NCBI GenBank assembly: GCA_002381645.1
Contig: DFXE01000015.1
Coordinates: 134,789-198,788 of the forward strand
DNA from: Bacteroidales bacterium UBA4116
GTDB taxonomy: Bacteria > Bacteroidota > Bacteroidia > Bacteroidales > Tannerellaceae
Reading direction: 5' to 3'
DNA length: 64,000 nt
Positions 55,283-64,000 of the stretch are shown piece after piece. Position 1 is the first letter of the stretch. Every line of letters starts with the position of its first letter. The position numbers and the translations under genes were made by a program. Below the pieces are notes generated by a model. It saw only the letters and a program-made list of their open reading frames with translations. It was not told the DNA's origin and did no database searches.

Positions 55283-55687
55283 ATGAAAGACTATATATAC
55301 AAACTCACAATCAAGGTGCGCGATTATGAATGTGACCTGCAAGGAGTGGTGAACAATTCTAATTACCAACGGTATATGGAACATACGCGGCATGAATTCC
55401 TTGAGTCGTTAGGTGAAAATTTTGGTGTTATGCACGAAAAAGGTGTTGATGCTTTTGTTTCAAGAGTAGATATCCAGTTTAAAACTTCCCTTAAAAGCGG
55501 CGATTCTTTTATCTCCTGTTTAAATGTATCCAAAGAAGGACCGAAACTGGTTTTTCACCAGGACATTTACAGAAAATCAGATATGAAATTATCTGCACGG
55601 GGAAGAGTGGAAACTGTTGTTGTGGAAAACGGAGTATTAACCAGGGGAGAATATTTTGATGAGCTGTTGAAGAAAGTAAATAAATAA
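55283..55687 (+). CDS. 4HBT-family acyl-CoA thioesterase
   Basis: A 134-aa hotdog-fold thioesterase of the YbgC/FadM type. The motif YECDLQGVVNNSNYQRYMEH matches the active-site loop, with Asp in place and Gln-Gly-Val for the usual xGH. It probably cleaves acyl-CoA. ATG 55283 is preferred over an in-frame TTG at 55268. It lies between the U32 gene (45 bases) and dprA (2 bases). Confidence 0.85.
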   Translation: MKDYIYKLTIKVRDYECDLQGVVNNSNYQRYMEHTRHEFLESLGENFGVMHEKGVDAFVSRVDIQFKTSLKSGDSFISCLNVSKEGPKLVFHQDIYRKSDMKLSARGRVETVVVENGVLTRGEYFDELLKKVNK

Positions 55688-55689
55688 TA

Positions 55690-56799
55690 ATGACAAACCA
55701 AAACCTTTATCAGATCGGCCTTACCATGATAAATGGAATAGGCGATATCCTCGGCCGCCAACTTCTGCAAACTTTAGGAAGTGCGGAAGCAATTTTTACC
55801 GAAACTCCAAAAGCGTTGGAAAAGATACCCGGAATAGGAAAAATGCTTGCCGCCGAAATAAAACGGGCAGATGTATTGAAGCGGGCAGAGAAAGAACTCG
55901 CTTTTGTGGAGAAAAACAAAATAAACTGTTTCTTTCTTACCGATGACAATTATCCGCCACGATTACGCGAATGTGAAGACGCACCCCTGTTGTTTTATTT
56001 CAAAGGCGATACCAATCTGAATGCAAAACGGGTAGTTAGTATTGTAGGCACCCGAAAAGCCACTGATTATGGTAAAACTCTTTCAGGGAAGTTCATCAGC
56101 CAACTTTCTGCTTTAATACCTGACATACTAATAGTAAGCGGATTAGCTTATGGTATCGATATTATATCACACCGGCACGCATTAGATAACCGCTTGCCAA
56201 CCGTAGCCGTATTAGCGCATGGGTTAGACCGGATCTATCCGTCATCACACCGTTCCACGGCTATTGAAATGCTGGAAAACGGAGGGCTGATAACCGACTT
56301 TCCGAGCGGAACCGGTCCGGATAAACCTAATTTTATCAAACGCAACCGGATTATCGCCGGTTTGGCGGATGCTACGGTCGTTATTGAATCAGCTGATAAA
56401 GGAGGCTCTTTAGTCACTGCTGATATTGCGTTTTCATATGGGCGGGATGTTTTTGCGTTTCCAGGAAGAATATCCGATCCACAATCGCAGGGATGCAACC
56501 GGCTTATTCTGACCAATAAGGCTGCACTGATTACATCTGCTGATGATTTTATTGAAGCAATGTGCTGGAATATACATCCTAAAGGAAAAACATATCCTTT
56601 ACAAATATCATTGCCTTTCATGGAAAATGAAAACAAAATGAAGATTATAAACTTTATAAAAGAAAATGATGGTATTCATATAAACCAGCTCACGGCAGAA
56701 TTGAATATACCCGTCAATCAATTATCGATTTTTCTTTTCGAACTCGAATTGGAAGGGTTTATCAAAGTCATACCCGGCGGCATGTATCGGTTAGCTTAA
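55690..56799 (+). CDS. dprA: DNA processing protein DprA
   Basis: Loads RecA on incoming single strands during natural transformation. The 369-aa protein has an N-terminal helix-hairpin-helix/SAM-like part (ALEKIPGIGKMLAAEI), the Rossmann core with VGTRKATDYGK, SGLAYGIDIISHRHAL and GGSLVTADIAFSYGRDVFAFPG, and a C-terminal winged helix (GIHINQLTAELNIPVNQLSIFLFELELEG). It is full length. It converges on the TPR gene with a 4-base overlap. Confidence 0.94.
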   Translation: MTNQNLYQIGLTMINGIGDILGRQLLQTLGSAEAIFTETPKALEKIPGIGKMLAAEIKRADVLKRAEKELAFVEKNKINCFFLTDDNYPPRLRECEDAPLLFYFKGDTNLNAKRVVSIVGTRKATDYGKTLSGKFISQLSALIPDILIVSGLAYGIDIISHRHALDNRLPTVAVLAHGLDRIYPSSHRSTAIEMLENGGLITDFPSGTGPDKPNFIKRNRIIAGLADATVVIESADKGGSLVTADIAFSYGRDVFAFPGRISDPQSQGCNRLILTNKAALITSADDFIEAMCWNIHPKGKTYPLQISLPFMENENKMKIINFIKENDGIHINQLTAELNIPVNQLSIFLFELELEGFIKVIPGGMYRLA

Positions 56800-57059
56800 G
56801 GATTATAGGTGTCCTTATTGTAATAATCCAATATTTTCATTAGCATACTGTGCGCCTGAAAAGCCGGGCTGTCCGGATTTAATTCCATCGCCTGCAAATA
56901 ATTATTGAGAGCCTGCCGATAATCTTCTTTTTTACGATAGGCATTCCCACGGAGAAACCATGCCTCATCATCTTTTGGATGTAATTCTATATACTTATTT
57001 AACCGGTCAATCGCTTCATCCGTCTGTCCGTCATAGATGAGTTGTTTTATATTCTCCAT
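56796..57059 (-). CDS. small TPR protein
   Basis: An 87-aa cytoplasmic protein of two tetratricopeptide repeats (DEAWFLRGNAYRKKEDYRQALNNYLQAMELNP) plus a capping helix. Likely a protein-interaction adaptor; partner unknown. It lies 37 bases downstream of the DUF4954 gene and may share its transcript. Confidence 0.75.
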   Translation of the reverse strand: MENIKQLIYDGQTDEAIDRLNKYIELHPKDDEAWFLRGNAYRKKEDYRQALNNYLQAMELNPDSPAFQAHSMLMKILDYYNKDTYNP

Positions 57060-57096
57060 TTCTAAACGTTTTATTACATTTTTCAGTATCGATACC

Positions 57097-59109
57097 TTAC
57101 ATAGTAAAGTTTGTTTTCGTACTATTCAGTTTTTCCAATCTTCCGATCAACTCATCTCCTAATTCCCTCTTTGTTATAATATGTTTTTGTACAGCTGATA
57201 CAAATGGATTATTTTCAAAATCACCCCGAACCCCTTCAAAGTCTTTCTGCTTTTCTTTGGATGATCCGTCTACTCCAAAACTCGTCATCGAAGTTAATGA
57301 GAATTCTTTTCTTGCATCTTCATAAAGAAGTTCATCCAATCTGATCACACATTGTTTCCATTTATTTACAAAATCAATGATATCATCCGCAGTAATTGAC
57401 TCAAATGAAATACCGCAATAAGATTCTATTTGTTCATAAGCCCATGTCCATTCCTGAGCATAATAATTTTTGTATTGCTTGTCAAAAAACTGTTCAATCT
57501 CCGTAAGATCGTTAATTTCTCCCTTCTCTATTTGAAGAAGAAGTAAATCCAACGATTCCTTGGGAAGGATCAGGCCCGACAAATCTACCCATTCACCTTT
57601 GCCTTTATTCTCAGTAGGCTTCAACTGCTCTCTTATTTCCTCTATAGACCGGAATTGAATTCCCTCCAATCGTTTGATCAGCGAATTTCCAAGAAATTTA
57701 TGAATAGCCATATCATATAATTTCAATCCTTTACACAGTGAAGAACCTTTAATGCGCGTATTCCGGTAATAATATGCTTCCGAACTTTCCCCAGTCAACG
57801 ACTGGAGGTTGGTAAGAATATCAATTGCCTTTATCATTTTTTGGATAGTATAAGGACTTAGGAGATTATAGTTTATTTTATCCAGCAGATGAATATCTGT
57901 GCGTTTATCACGCTTCGGCCATTTCTGTGCATCACGAATGGTTCCAACACTGCGAAGGTTTACTCCCGGTATCAGGTATGTCTCGTCGTTATTCTCAATC
58001 AGATAAGAAAAAGGAATATCAGAAGTATCACTATGATGATAATGCCTGCCCATAACCAGCGAAAAAGCGCCGATACGCGCAGGCCACAATATATAGGAAT
58101 CACTTGTTGTCTTAGAGCCTCTTTCAACTATACCCTGATGAATAGGACCCAATTTATACATATGATTGCTTTGATTGGAACCGCTTCCCGCATTTAAGAA
58201 TGAAAACATCCCTGCAATCAGAAGACTACTCTTATGCATGGATACCGTGAAAGGACCGGCAAAAATAGCACAGGCCTCACCGTTCTCAAACGCACAATTA
58301 CAAAACAACAAAGAATCATGAGCGGAAAAATTATGCGTAACATGGCAAGCTTGTCCGATAAAACAACGGATAATTTTTGCCGCGTCAGATATTACGGCAC
58401 CCGATGAAATAACAAAATCCTGCGCAATTACACTGTCGCCGATAAATACCGGTGCGTTTTGTGTACTATTTACAGAGCCGTTCTCCAATCTCGTACAATT
58501 TTCGACGGTTGTATGATCGCCTATTTTTACATTCCGGATAGTACCTGTGTTCGTTATCTTAACATTACGACCAATATGCCCATAATCAGCGGTATTCTCT
58601 TTTGCATAATCCGAAATCATAGCTTGCAACCGTTCTATCAAGACCGGACGATGACGGTATAAAGCGATTATATAGGCAAGCGAAGCAGACAATTCATTAT
58701 AGATGGGAACTTCACGGCCTCCGGTTTCATTCAAAACGGAAACAGCCACATTATTTCCGAAAGAGGTATTACCTTCTGTGAGGAGGATATTTATGTTTTG
58801 TATAAAAGTATTCTCACCGATATGATAATTCGCAATATAATTCTGTACATTTTCTATCAGGACATTGTCTTCTAAAGTACAATTATGAAGGGTCACATGG
58901 CGCAATCCACTATGCTTTTTCAACCCCCCGGGCAACTCAAACTCTTTTACAAAAGCACCCAATACGATATTTCCGGAAAAACGTGTATGATGTACAAAAT
59001 CAATATCAAATACTTCGGGAACTACAATTAAGTCCCAATCATCCGCATGACACGATTGAGATTGCAATTGCATCACTTCTTGCGGTGTTAACCTCCTTTG
59101 CTTTTTCAT
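57097..59109 (-). CDS. DUF4954 family protein (left-handed beta-helix)
   Basis: A 670-aa protein of the DUF4954 family. Residues about 40-330 hold hexapeptide-like repeats (NIVLGAFVKEF, NVLIENVQNY, NVKITNTGTI, NVKIGDHTTV, DSVIAQDFVI) that build a left-handed beta-helix as in acyl- and nucleotidyl-transferases. The helical C-terminal part is rich in Lys and Glu. Function unknown; the fold suggests a sugar-nucleotide or acyl-transfer role. It stands upstream of the small TPR gene. Confidence 0.82.
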   Translation of the reverse strand: MKKQRRLTPQEVMQLQSQSCHADDWDLIVVPEVFDIDFVHHTRFSGNIVLGAFVKEFELPGGLKKHSGLRHVTLHNCTLEDNVLIENVQNYIANYHIGENTFIQNINILLTEGNTSFGNNVAVSVLNETGGREVPIYNELSASLAYIIALYRHRPVLIERLQAMISDYAKENTADYGHIGRNVKITNTGTIRNVKIGDHTTVENCTRLENGSVNSTQNAPVFIGDSVIAQDFVISSGAVISDAAKIIRCFIGQACHVTHNFSAHDSLLFCNCAFENGEACAIFAGPFTVSMHKSSLLIAGMFSFLNAGSGSNQSNHMYKLGPIHQGIVERGSKTTSDSYILWPARIGAFSLVMGRHYHHSDTSDIPFSYLIENNDETYLIPGVNLRSVGTIRDAQKWPKRDKRTDIHLLDKINYNLLSPYTIQKMIKAIDILTNLQSLTGESSEAYYYRNTRIKGSSLCKGLKLYDMAIHKFLGNSLIKRLEGIQFRSIEEIREQLKPTENKGKGEWVDLSGLILPKESLDLLLLQIEKGEINDLTEIEQFFDKQYKNYYAQEWTWAYEQIESYCGISFESITADDIIDFVNKWKQCVIRLDELLYEDARKEFSLTSMTSFGVDGSSKEKQKDFEGVRGDFENNPFVSAVQKHIITKRELGDELIGRLEKLNSTKTNFTM

Positions 59110-59194
59110 ATGAATATTTTTTAAAAAACAGCTATGTAATTCGCAGTATATGTATTGATTACCTTCAACCTAAACAGTTTTTACATGCTACTTT

Positions 59195-60406
59195 CTATTC
59201 TTCGTCGTATTGCTGGAATAAAAAGTCGTTGTATGGGAAACGGGTTATATGGATTTCCTTTACACGCTCATATAATAAGACTTTTAACGCATCGATATTA
59301 GTACGTTCCTTTGCGGAAATAAAAATACAATTGTCCTGCATTTTACTCATCCAGGTTTGCTTTAACTCCTCCAGGTCGATATTCTCACGGGTGCGGGGGG
59401 TAAGATCGTCTTCATCTTTAGGAGTAAAAGTAAATGCATCTATTTTATTAAAGATCATTATCATGGGTTTTTCCGAATGGTCAATCTCTGACAAAGTTTT
59501 ATTTACAACTTCTATCTGTTCTTCAAATCCCGGATGCGATATATCAACCACGTGCAATAACAGGTCAGCCTCGCGGACTTCGTCTAACGTCGATTTAAAA
59601 GATTCAACCAGTTCCGTAGGCAGTTTCCTTATAAATCCCACCGTATCGGATAATAAAAAAGGAAGGTTATCAATGATTACCTTTCGGACAGTCGTGTCTA
59701 AGGTGGCAAAAAGCTTATTCTCGGCAAACACATCACTTTTACTTAACTGGTTCATTAAGGTGGACTTACCGACATTGGTGTATCCCACTAAAGCAACCCT
59801 TACCATTTTACCACGGTTTTTCCGTTGAACGCTTTTCTGTTTATCAATTTCAACCAGATCCTGCTTCAGTTTCGATATCTTATCCAGGATAATACGCCGG
59901 TCAGTTTCGATCTGCGTTTCACCCGGACCGCGCATACCAATCCCCCCCCGTTGACGTTCAAGGTGGGTCCACAAACGAGTCAGGCGCGGTAACATATATT
60001 TATATTGTGCCAGCTCAACCTGCGTTTTAGCGTGTGCTGTCTGGGCGCGACGTGCAAAGATATCGAGGATAAGGTTGGTACGATCTAAAATCTTCACCTG
60101 CAATTCTTTTTCAATATTACGAAGTTGCTTGGCAGAAAGTTCATCATCAAATATCACCAACCCTATTTCGTTTTCAATTACATATTCTTTGATTTCCTGC
60201 AATTTACCCGACCCTACAAAAGTTACCGGATGAGGATAATCCAAACGTTGCGTGAATTTTTTTACGGCCTCCGCACCAGCCGTCTCGGTAAGAAATTCCA
60301 ACTCTTCAAGGTATTCCTTTACTTTCTGCTCGTTTTGGGAAGGGGTAATCAAACCTACCAGTACGGCCTTTTCTGTCTGCGCTTCGGAAATTATAAAATC
60401 TTTCAT
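59195..60406 (-). CDS. hflX: ribosome-associated GTPase HflX
   Basis: Splits stalled or hibernating 70S ribosomes under stress. The 403-aa protein has the N-terminal ATP-binding-like domain (LVIFDDELSAKQLRNIEKEL), the glycine-rich linker RGGIGMRGPGETQIETDRR, and a G domain with G1 GYTNVGKST, G3 LSDTVGFI and G4 IFNKID. Full length. A -7 box (TACTTTTG) at 60411-60418 lies only a few bases before the start codon, so the message may be leaderless or nearly so. Confidence 0.94.
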   Translation of the reverse strand: MKDFIISEAQTEKAVLVGLITPSQNEQKVKEYLEELEFLTETAGAEAVKKFTQRLDYPHPVTFVGSGKLQEIKEYVIENEIGLVIFDDELSAKQLRNIEKELQVKILDRTNLILDIFARRAQTAHAKTQVELAQYKYMLPRLTRLWTHLERQRGGIGMRGPGETQIETDRRIILDKISKLKQDLVEIDKQKSVQRKNRGKMVRVALVGYTNVGKSTLMNQLSKSDVFAENKLFATLDTTVRKVIIDNLPFLLSDTVGFIRKLPTELVESFKSTLDEVREADLLLHVVDISHPGFEEQIEVVNKTLSEIDHSEKPMIMIFNKIDAFTFTPKDEDDLTPRTRENIDLEELKQTWMSKMQDNCIFISAKERTNIDALKVLLYERVKEIHITRFPYNDFLFQQYDEE

Positions 60407-60410
60407 ACGG

Positions 60411-60418
60411 CAAAAGTA
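60411..60418 (-). promoter_or_regulatory. -7 box very close to the hflX start
   Basis: TACTTTTG on the minus strand ends 4 bases before ATG 60406. With a usual -7 spacing, transcription would begin at or next to the A of ATG. Confidence 0.4.
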
Positions 60419-60772
60419 GTGATTATTTAGAAATGCGGTATAATTCAGGGGATTGAACTATTAATATTTAGCGATAGGTAATGATTTAGAAACTACTTAG
60501 CTGCTTTACCTCGTTTCATTTTTCACCACTTCAAATAACTCTTATACAAAGGTAGACAATATATTTAATATCCAAACAATCTGAATATTTTCATCCAAAT
60601 CTGGCCAATTTCATTACCACCGCTACTCAGTCATTTAATCTCCAGTATCGTTTCTTCTTTCCTATTCTTCCTTATCGGAAGCATCCTGACCGACTGATTT
60701 TTAATTTGATAGGCAATGGTGTTTAGAATAAAAAACTTAGCACTTTTTAGTACAATAACAAATCAACCTCTC
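60419..60772. pseudogene. eroded coding remains downstream of the chimeric reading frame
   Basis: On the minus strand, short frames still read like protein: AYQIKNQSVRMLPIRKNRKE, then ETILEIK and stop (about 60633-60726), and GGNEIGQIWMKIFRLFGY and stop (about 60568-60625). They follow the MotA/ExbB-like fragment in order and are probably the tail of the same lost locus. No intact gene. Confidence 0.35.
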
Positions 60773-61093
60773 TCATTTTTCACTTTTGACATCAAGTACA
60801 TAGCTATTTTTTATTGATTTATGTATAAAAGTTATTACTCGGAAATAAACCACTTGCATATTATAGGTCATTCCTCCTATATCGCCTGTTGACAGCCCCA
60901 CCAAAGCCGGACTCATAGCGATCAGGGTTTCGACTAATCCAAGTATGGTTCCCATTGTTGACAGCATCTTCGCCACCTGAATACCTCGCCATAAATGCAT
61001 ATTCTGAATATCGGTATTAAAATGGACTTGCGCGTTGATGCTTATGGGCAAGAGTAAACATAAAAGCAATATCGTTTTACTCATCGTAAACAA
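60773..61093 (-). pseudogene. chimeric fragment: outer-membrane protein start joined to a MotA/ExbB-like piece
   Basis: The first 40 residues are a signal peptide and the first strand of a Bacteroidetes outer-membrane barrel (SINAQVHFNTDIQNMHLWRG). From about residue 42 the sequence changes to MGTILGLVETLIAMSPALVG, LSTGDIGGMTYNMQVV, which is the proton-channel segment of MotA/TolQ/ExbB proteins. The joint lies near base 60970. It looks like a deletion that fused two genes; the 106-aa product is unlikely to work as either parent. Confidence 0.55.
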
Positions 61094-61186
61094 GTTTTTT
61101 TATCAAATAAAAATGGCAGTTTCTCTTAAATGGAAAGAAAGAGAGTAATACAAAACAAGGAGAAACTGCCACAATAACCTAAACGC

Positions 61187-62716
61187 CTATTTGTCCCTTA
61201 AAGCAGATAATTCCTTCATGTTGCTTTTCAGGCTTTTGTAAATTGACCGGTATAATTTATAATAGCTGTCGTAGATAGGCTGATTTACTGAGTTGGGGTA
61301 TATTTTTTCGTCAAACATCTGCCATTCTTTAACGTCTTCATACGTTAGAAGTCCTGTCCCTATTCCAGCTAAAATAACATCTCCCATATTGGCTTCCACA
61401 TCGTATTTCGGACAAACAATGGGGTAGCCTGTCACATCTGCAAAGATTTGTCTACATAGTTTTGACTTCATCAAACCTCCTGCCAGATAAATATATTCAC
61501 CTAAATCTTTTCCGGTACTTTCCATTGCGTGACGCAATGAATAGGCTACTGCTTCTAAAAAGGCACGATAGACATGTCCTTTAGTGTGCGCCAAAGACAA
61601 TCCAAATATCACACCTTTAGCATCGGAATCCCATAGTGGAGCACGTTCGCCCATAAAATAGGGCAAAACAATCAACCCTTCACTTCCAACAGGTATCATT
61701 TCAGCCTGTTGGTTTAATTGATTATAAGCATCTATACCGCCACTGTTTTGAATAGCCAACTCTTCTTGTCCGAAAGTGTCGCGAAACCATTTGACGATTG
61801 CTCCGGCAGTAGCTGCTCCTCCAAAATTGTATGAGAGTTCTCTTGCTTTATATAAATAGGGCCAGATGATTAGGTTTTCGCCTCGTACTTTCGTGTCAGA
61901 AATCAAAGCTGCACACATGGAACTACCCAGAGTCGCCGCATAAACCCCCTCTTCAAGAATCCCCAAACCTATATTCGCAGCACCACAATCAACACCGCCT
62001 GAGCAAACCGGAATTCCCTCTTCCAAACCTAATTCATTTGCAATTTCGGATGTGAGTCCTCCTACGATATCGGTTGACTCAAGGATAGTCTCCGGCATCA
62101 TTTCTCTTGGAATACCCATTTCATCTAATAATTCATTAGACCAGGAACGTGTGTTCATGTCGAAAATACCACCGATATTCCCGGCGGAAGAATAATCTGT
62201 TGCGACTTTCCCTGTCAAATGATAGATAACGTAATCCTTCGGGGGGAGAAACAGTTTTATCTTTTTCCAGTTTTCGGGTTCATTGTTTTTTATCCAAAGC
62301 ATCTTGGTAAAACCATAATACGGGTCCGAACCATTGTGCGTGATGGTTTTCAGTTTCTTTTCCCCAATCGTTTTTAGCGCCCATTCACTCTCTTTACCCG
62401 CTCTTCTATCCATCCATATCAGGCAGGGACGAACTGATTTCATGTTTTTATCCAAGGGCACACCCGAGCCTCCATATAGGCCACTAATACAAATTGCTTT
62501 TATGTCTTTCTGTTTTATTCCTGATTTTTTTACAGTATGAGCTATAGTCTTTTTAGTCGCTTCTAACCATACCTCTGCCCATTGTTCCGCCCACAGCGGC
62601 TTTGGCGTAAGCACATTGTATTCTTGCGAATCACAGCTTATCAATTCTCCCTTCAAGTTCATCAGTATTGTTTTAACTCCTGATGTGCCTATATCTGTAC
62701 CTAATAAATATTTCAT
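61187..62716 (-). CDS. FGGY-family carbohydrate kinase
   Basis: Sugar kinase of 509 aa, closest in style to xylulokinases. The N-terminal GTDIGTSGVKTIL phosphate loop, the catalytic Asp in SGGVDCGAANIG, and the C-terminal ATP site FLEAVAYSLRHAM, YLAGGLMKSKLCRQIFADVT are all present. ATG 62716 is chosen: it has AGGAGGG 8 bases upstream, unusual for Bacteroidetes, and begins MKYLLGTDIG; an ATG 10 codons earlier would overlap the SDR stop. It would phosphorylate the ketose made by the SDR next door. Confidence 0.9.
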   Translation of the reverse strand: MKYLLGTDIGTSGVKTILMNLKGELISCDSQEYNVLTPKPLWAEQWAEVWLEATKKTIAHTVKKSGIKQKDIKAICISGLYGGSGVPLDKNMKSVRPCLIWMDRRAGKESEWALKTIGEKKLKTITHNGSDPYYGFTKMLWIKNNEPENWKKIKLFLPPKDYVIYHLTGKVATDYSSAGNIGGIFDMNTRSWSNELLDEMGIPREMMPETILESTDIVGGLTSEIANELGLEEGIPVCSGGVDCGAANIGLGILEEGVYAATLGSSMCAALISDTKVRGENLIIWPYLYKARELSYNFGGAATAGAIVKWFRDTFGQEELAIQNSGGIDAYNQLNQQAEMIPVGSEGLIVLPYFMGERAPLWDSDAKGVIFGLSLAHTKGHVYRAFLEAVAYSLRHAMESTGKDLGEYIYLAGGLMKSKLCRQIFADVTGYPIVCPKYDVEANMGDVILAGIGTGLLTYEDVKEWQMFDEKIYPNSVNQPIYDSYYKLYRSIYKSLKSNMKELSALRDK

Positions 62717-62736
62717 AACTATTCCCTCCTGTTGAA

Positions 62737-63513
62737 TTAAAAACAAGTAAAAGCACCATCAACAATAAAGTCTGATCCTGTGGTGAACGAACTGACGTCG
62801 CTTGCTAAATAGAGAGCTATTCCCTGCAATTCTTCGGGTTTTCCTAAGCGGTGCAGCGGTGCCATTTCGTTCCATTTTTCAATCAATGGAATCAGGCTGG
62901 GAGAATTAAGCGTCAGTTCAGTACCGATATAACCGGGACTGATGGAATTCACCCGAATGTTTTTATCAGCCCACTCAATAGCCAGTGATTTTGTTAACTG
63001 AATAACTCCCGCTTTCGATGCATTGTATGAGCATTGGGGCTGAGGTACATTAACAATATGTGCCGACATTGAGGCAGTATTAATAATTGATCCTCCTGTT
63101 CCTTGTTTGATCATTTGTTTTCCTGCGGCTTGGGCTGTAAGGAAAACACCGGTTAGATTGATACTTATCACTTTTTGCCATTGTTCATAAGTCATATCTG
63201 AGGCAGGAACATTGAGGCAAATGCCCGCGTTACAAAAAGCAATATCAATTTTCCCGAATTCTTTTACGATGGTGGCGATTGTTTGGTCGACATCGTTTGG
63301 TTTGGTTAAGTCTGCTTTCACAGCTATAACACGGGTACCATTTGCCTGCAATTCCAAAGCTGTTTTTTTCGATTCTTCGAGATCGATATCTACTATGGCT
63401 ACGTCAGCGCCTGCTTCTGTCAATGCAGTTGCGATACTTTTACCGATTCCTCTTGCTCCTCCGGTAACGAAGGCAACTTTCCCATTTAATCTAAATCTTT
63501 CTAAAATGCTCAT
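62737..63513 (-). CDS. SDR-family sugar/polyol dehydrogenase
   Basis: A 258-aa classical short-chain dehydrogenase: TGGARGIG NAD(P) motif, Asp at the end of the second strand (VDID, which favours NAD), NAG (FCNAGI), catalytic Ser in NTASMSAH, and YNASK (YxxxK). Related enzymes oxidise D-arabinitol or reduce L-xylulose. Between an MFS gene and a kinase, it most likely turns a polyol into a ketose. It ends 20 bases before the kinase start. Confidence 0.88.
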   Translation of the reverse strand: MSILERFRLNGKVAFVTGGARGIGKSIATALTEAGADVAIVDIDLEESKKTALELQANGTRVIAVKADLTKPNDVDQTIATIVKEFGKIDIAFCNAGICLNVPASDMTYEQWQKVISINLTGVFLTAQAAGKQMIKQGTGGSIINTASMSAHIVNVPQPQCSYNASKAGVIQLTKSLAIEWADKNIRVNSISPGYIGTELTLNSPSLIPLIEKWNEMAPLHRLGKPEELQGIALYLASDVSSFTTGSDFIVDGAFTCF

Positions 63514-63564
63514 GTCTTTTGGTATTTAATTGATGAATAATATGTTATATGTATGAATTCCTAT

Positions 63565-64000
63565 TTATTGTATACCGATTTCTTCCGGCAGTTTTGCATT
63601 GCTTTCATCTTCAATCGGGGTAATATACTTTGTAAGGATCGCACTAAGTATGTACAGTCCAAAAAACACCCATATAATGCCGCCACTTCCGATGATACTA
63701 AACAATAATCCGACTATAGCCGGGCCAACGAATACAGGTAATCCGGCGCCTAAATTCAGAATTGCAACAGCCGACCCTTTCTCTTCTTTAACCAATGAGG
63801 GCACTAAAGCACTTAATGGTACATATCCAGCTAAAGAGATTCCCCATAAAATACCGCAAAACATCACCACGTAAAGGTTTCCTGAAAATTGAGGGGCATA
63901 ATAAAACAACACTACGCTGATAGCTGCACTAACGGCTCCAAACCAAATAATTGTTTTCTGCCAGCCAATACGGTCACCAACAATTCCATAAATCAGATTG
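63565..64000 (-). CDS. MFS transporter (partial, C-terminal 144 residues)
   Basis: Open from the right edge. The visible part has the mid-protein motif GIVGDRIGWQKT (MFS motif A) and four membrane helices, then a short cytoplasmic tail (EDESNAKLPEEIGIQ). It is the first visible gene of the operon MFS-SDR-FGGY kinase and probably imports the polyol. The N-terminal two thirds are outside the window. Confidence 0.85.
   Translation of the reverse strand, partial: NLIYGIVGDRIGWQKTIIWFGAVSAAISVVLFYYAPQFSGNLYVVMFCGILWGISLAGYVPLSALVPSLVKEEKGSAVAILNLGAGLPVFVGPAIVGLLFSIIGSGGIIWVFFGLYILSAILTKYITPIEDESNAKLPEEIGIQ

Noticed and set aside
1..64000. CRISPR arrays, rRNA genes, intact insertion sequences
   Set aside because: No regularly spaced direct repeats, no rRNA signature segments and no transposase gene were seen on either strand.

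Overview
The window is chromosomal DNA from a Bacteroidales bacterium. It has low GC, Bacteroidetes-type -7 promoter boxes (TAnnTTTG) ahead of many genes, FimB/Mfa2-type fimbrial lipoproteins, a glycine-lipid acyltransferase pair, a TPR-linked AraC regulator, and a parA-parB-DUF5683-mltD-spoT gene order that I know from Bacteroidetes. A Dysgonomonadaceae/Porphyromonadaceae-like host is a reasonable guess, but sequence reading alone cannot settle the genus.

Layout. (1) Bases 1-8.1 kb hold an integrated mobilizable element read leftward: tyrosine integrase, a DUF1016/YhcG-type nuclease with an unknown partner gene, a helix-turn-helix protein, a RepA-like ATPase, a Toprim primase and a MobV relaxase, with an oriT-like hairpin cluster between primase and relaxase. 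(2) 8.1-22 kb is accessory DNA: a DUF418 membrane protein, an SMR exporter and Crp/Fnr regulator, a TolC-HlyD-ABC2-ABC2 export operon with a distinctive C-rich codon pattern, a decayed MobV relaxase just behind it, a lone FtsX-type permease, a decayed serine hydrolase, a long AT-rich desert and a secreted esterase. (3) 22.6-37.3 kb is mostly core: tRNA(CAT), PAP2 phosphatase, prfB with its programmed frameshift, acyl-CoA ligase, PatB-type lyase, SlyD, aroC, parA, parB, DUF5683, mltD, spoT, a Ca/Na antiporter and DUF3127. (4) 37.4-40.9 kb is a regulator pair beside a jacalin/MVL-type lectin. (5) 40.9-46.6 kb is core: MerR, M23 peptidase, alaS, aroB, tRNA-Pro. (6) 46.6-51.5 kb is an AT-rich desert, a frameshifted GNAT gene and a three-gene fimbrial lipoprotein operon whose first gene is also frameshifted. 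(7) 51.9-60.4 kb is housekeeping: glsB-glsA, U32 peptidase, thioesterase, dprA, TPR, DUF4954, hflX. (8) 60.4-64 kb is a scar of a lost MotA/ExbB-type locus, followed by a polyol/ketose locus (FGGY kinase, SDR, MFS transporter cut by the window edge).

The points I would look at first are: tandem 11-bp repeats in front of the intact integrase that recur without an integrase at two other places; the two-gene nuclease module carried by the element; the lectin that joins jacalin and MVL folds without a signal peptide; the gene fossils in the apparent deserts; and a shared inverted-repeat plus sigma-54-like arrangement upstream of both the FtsX permease and the esterase.
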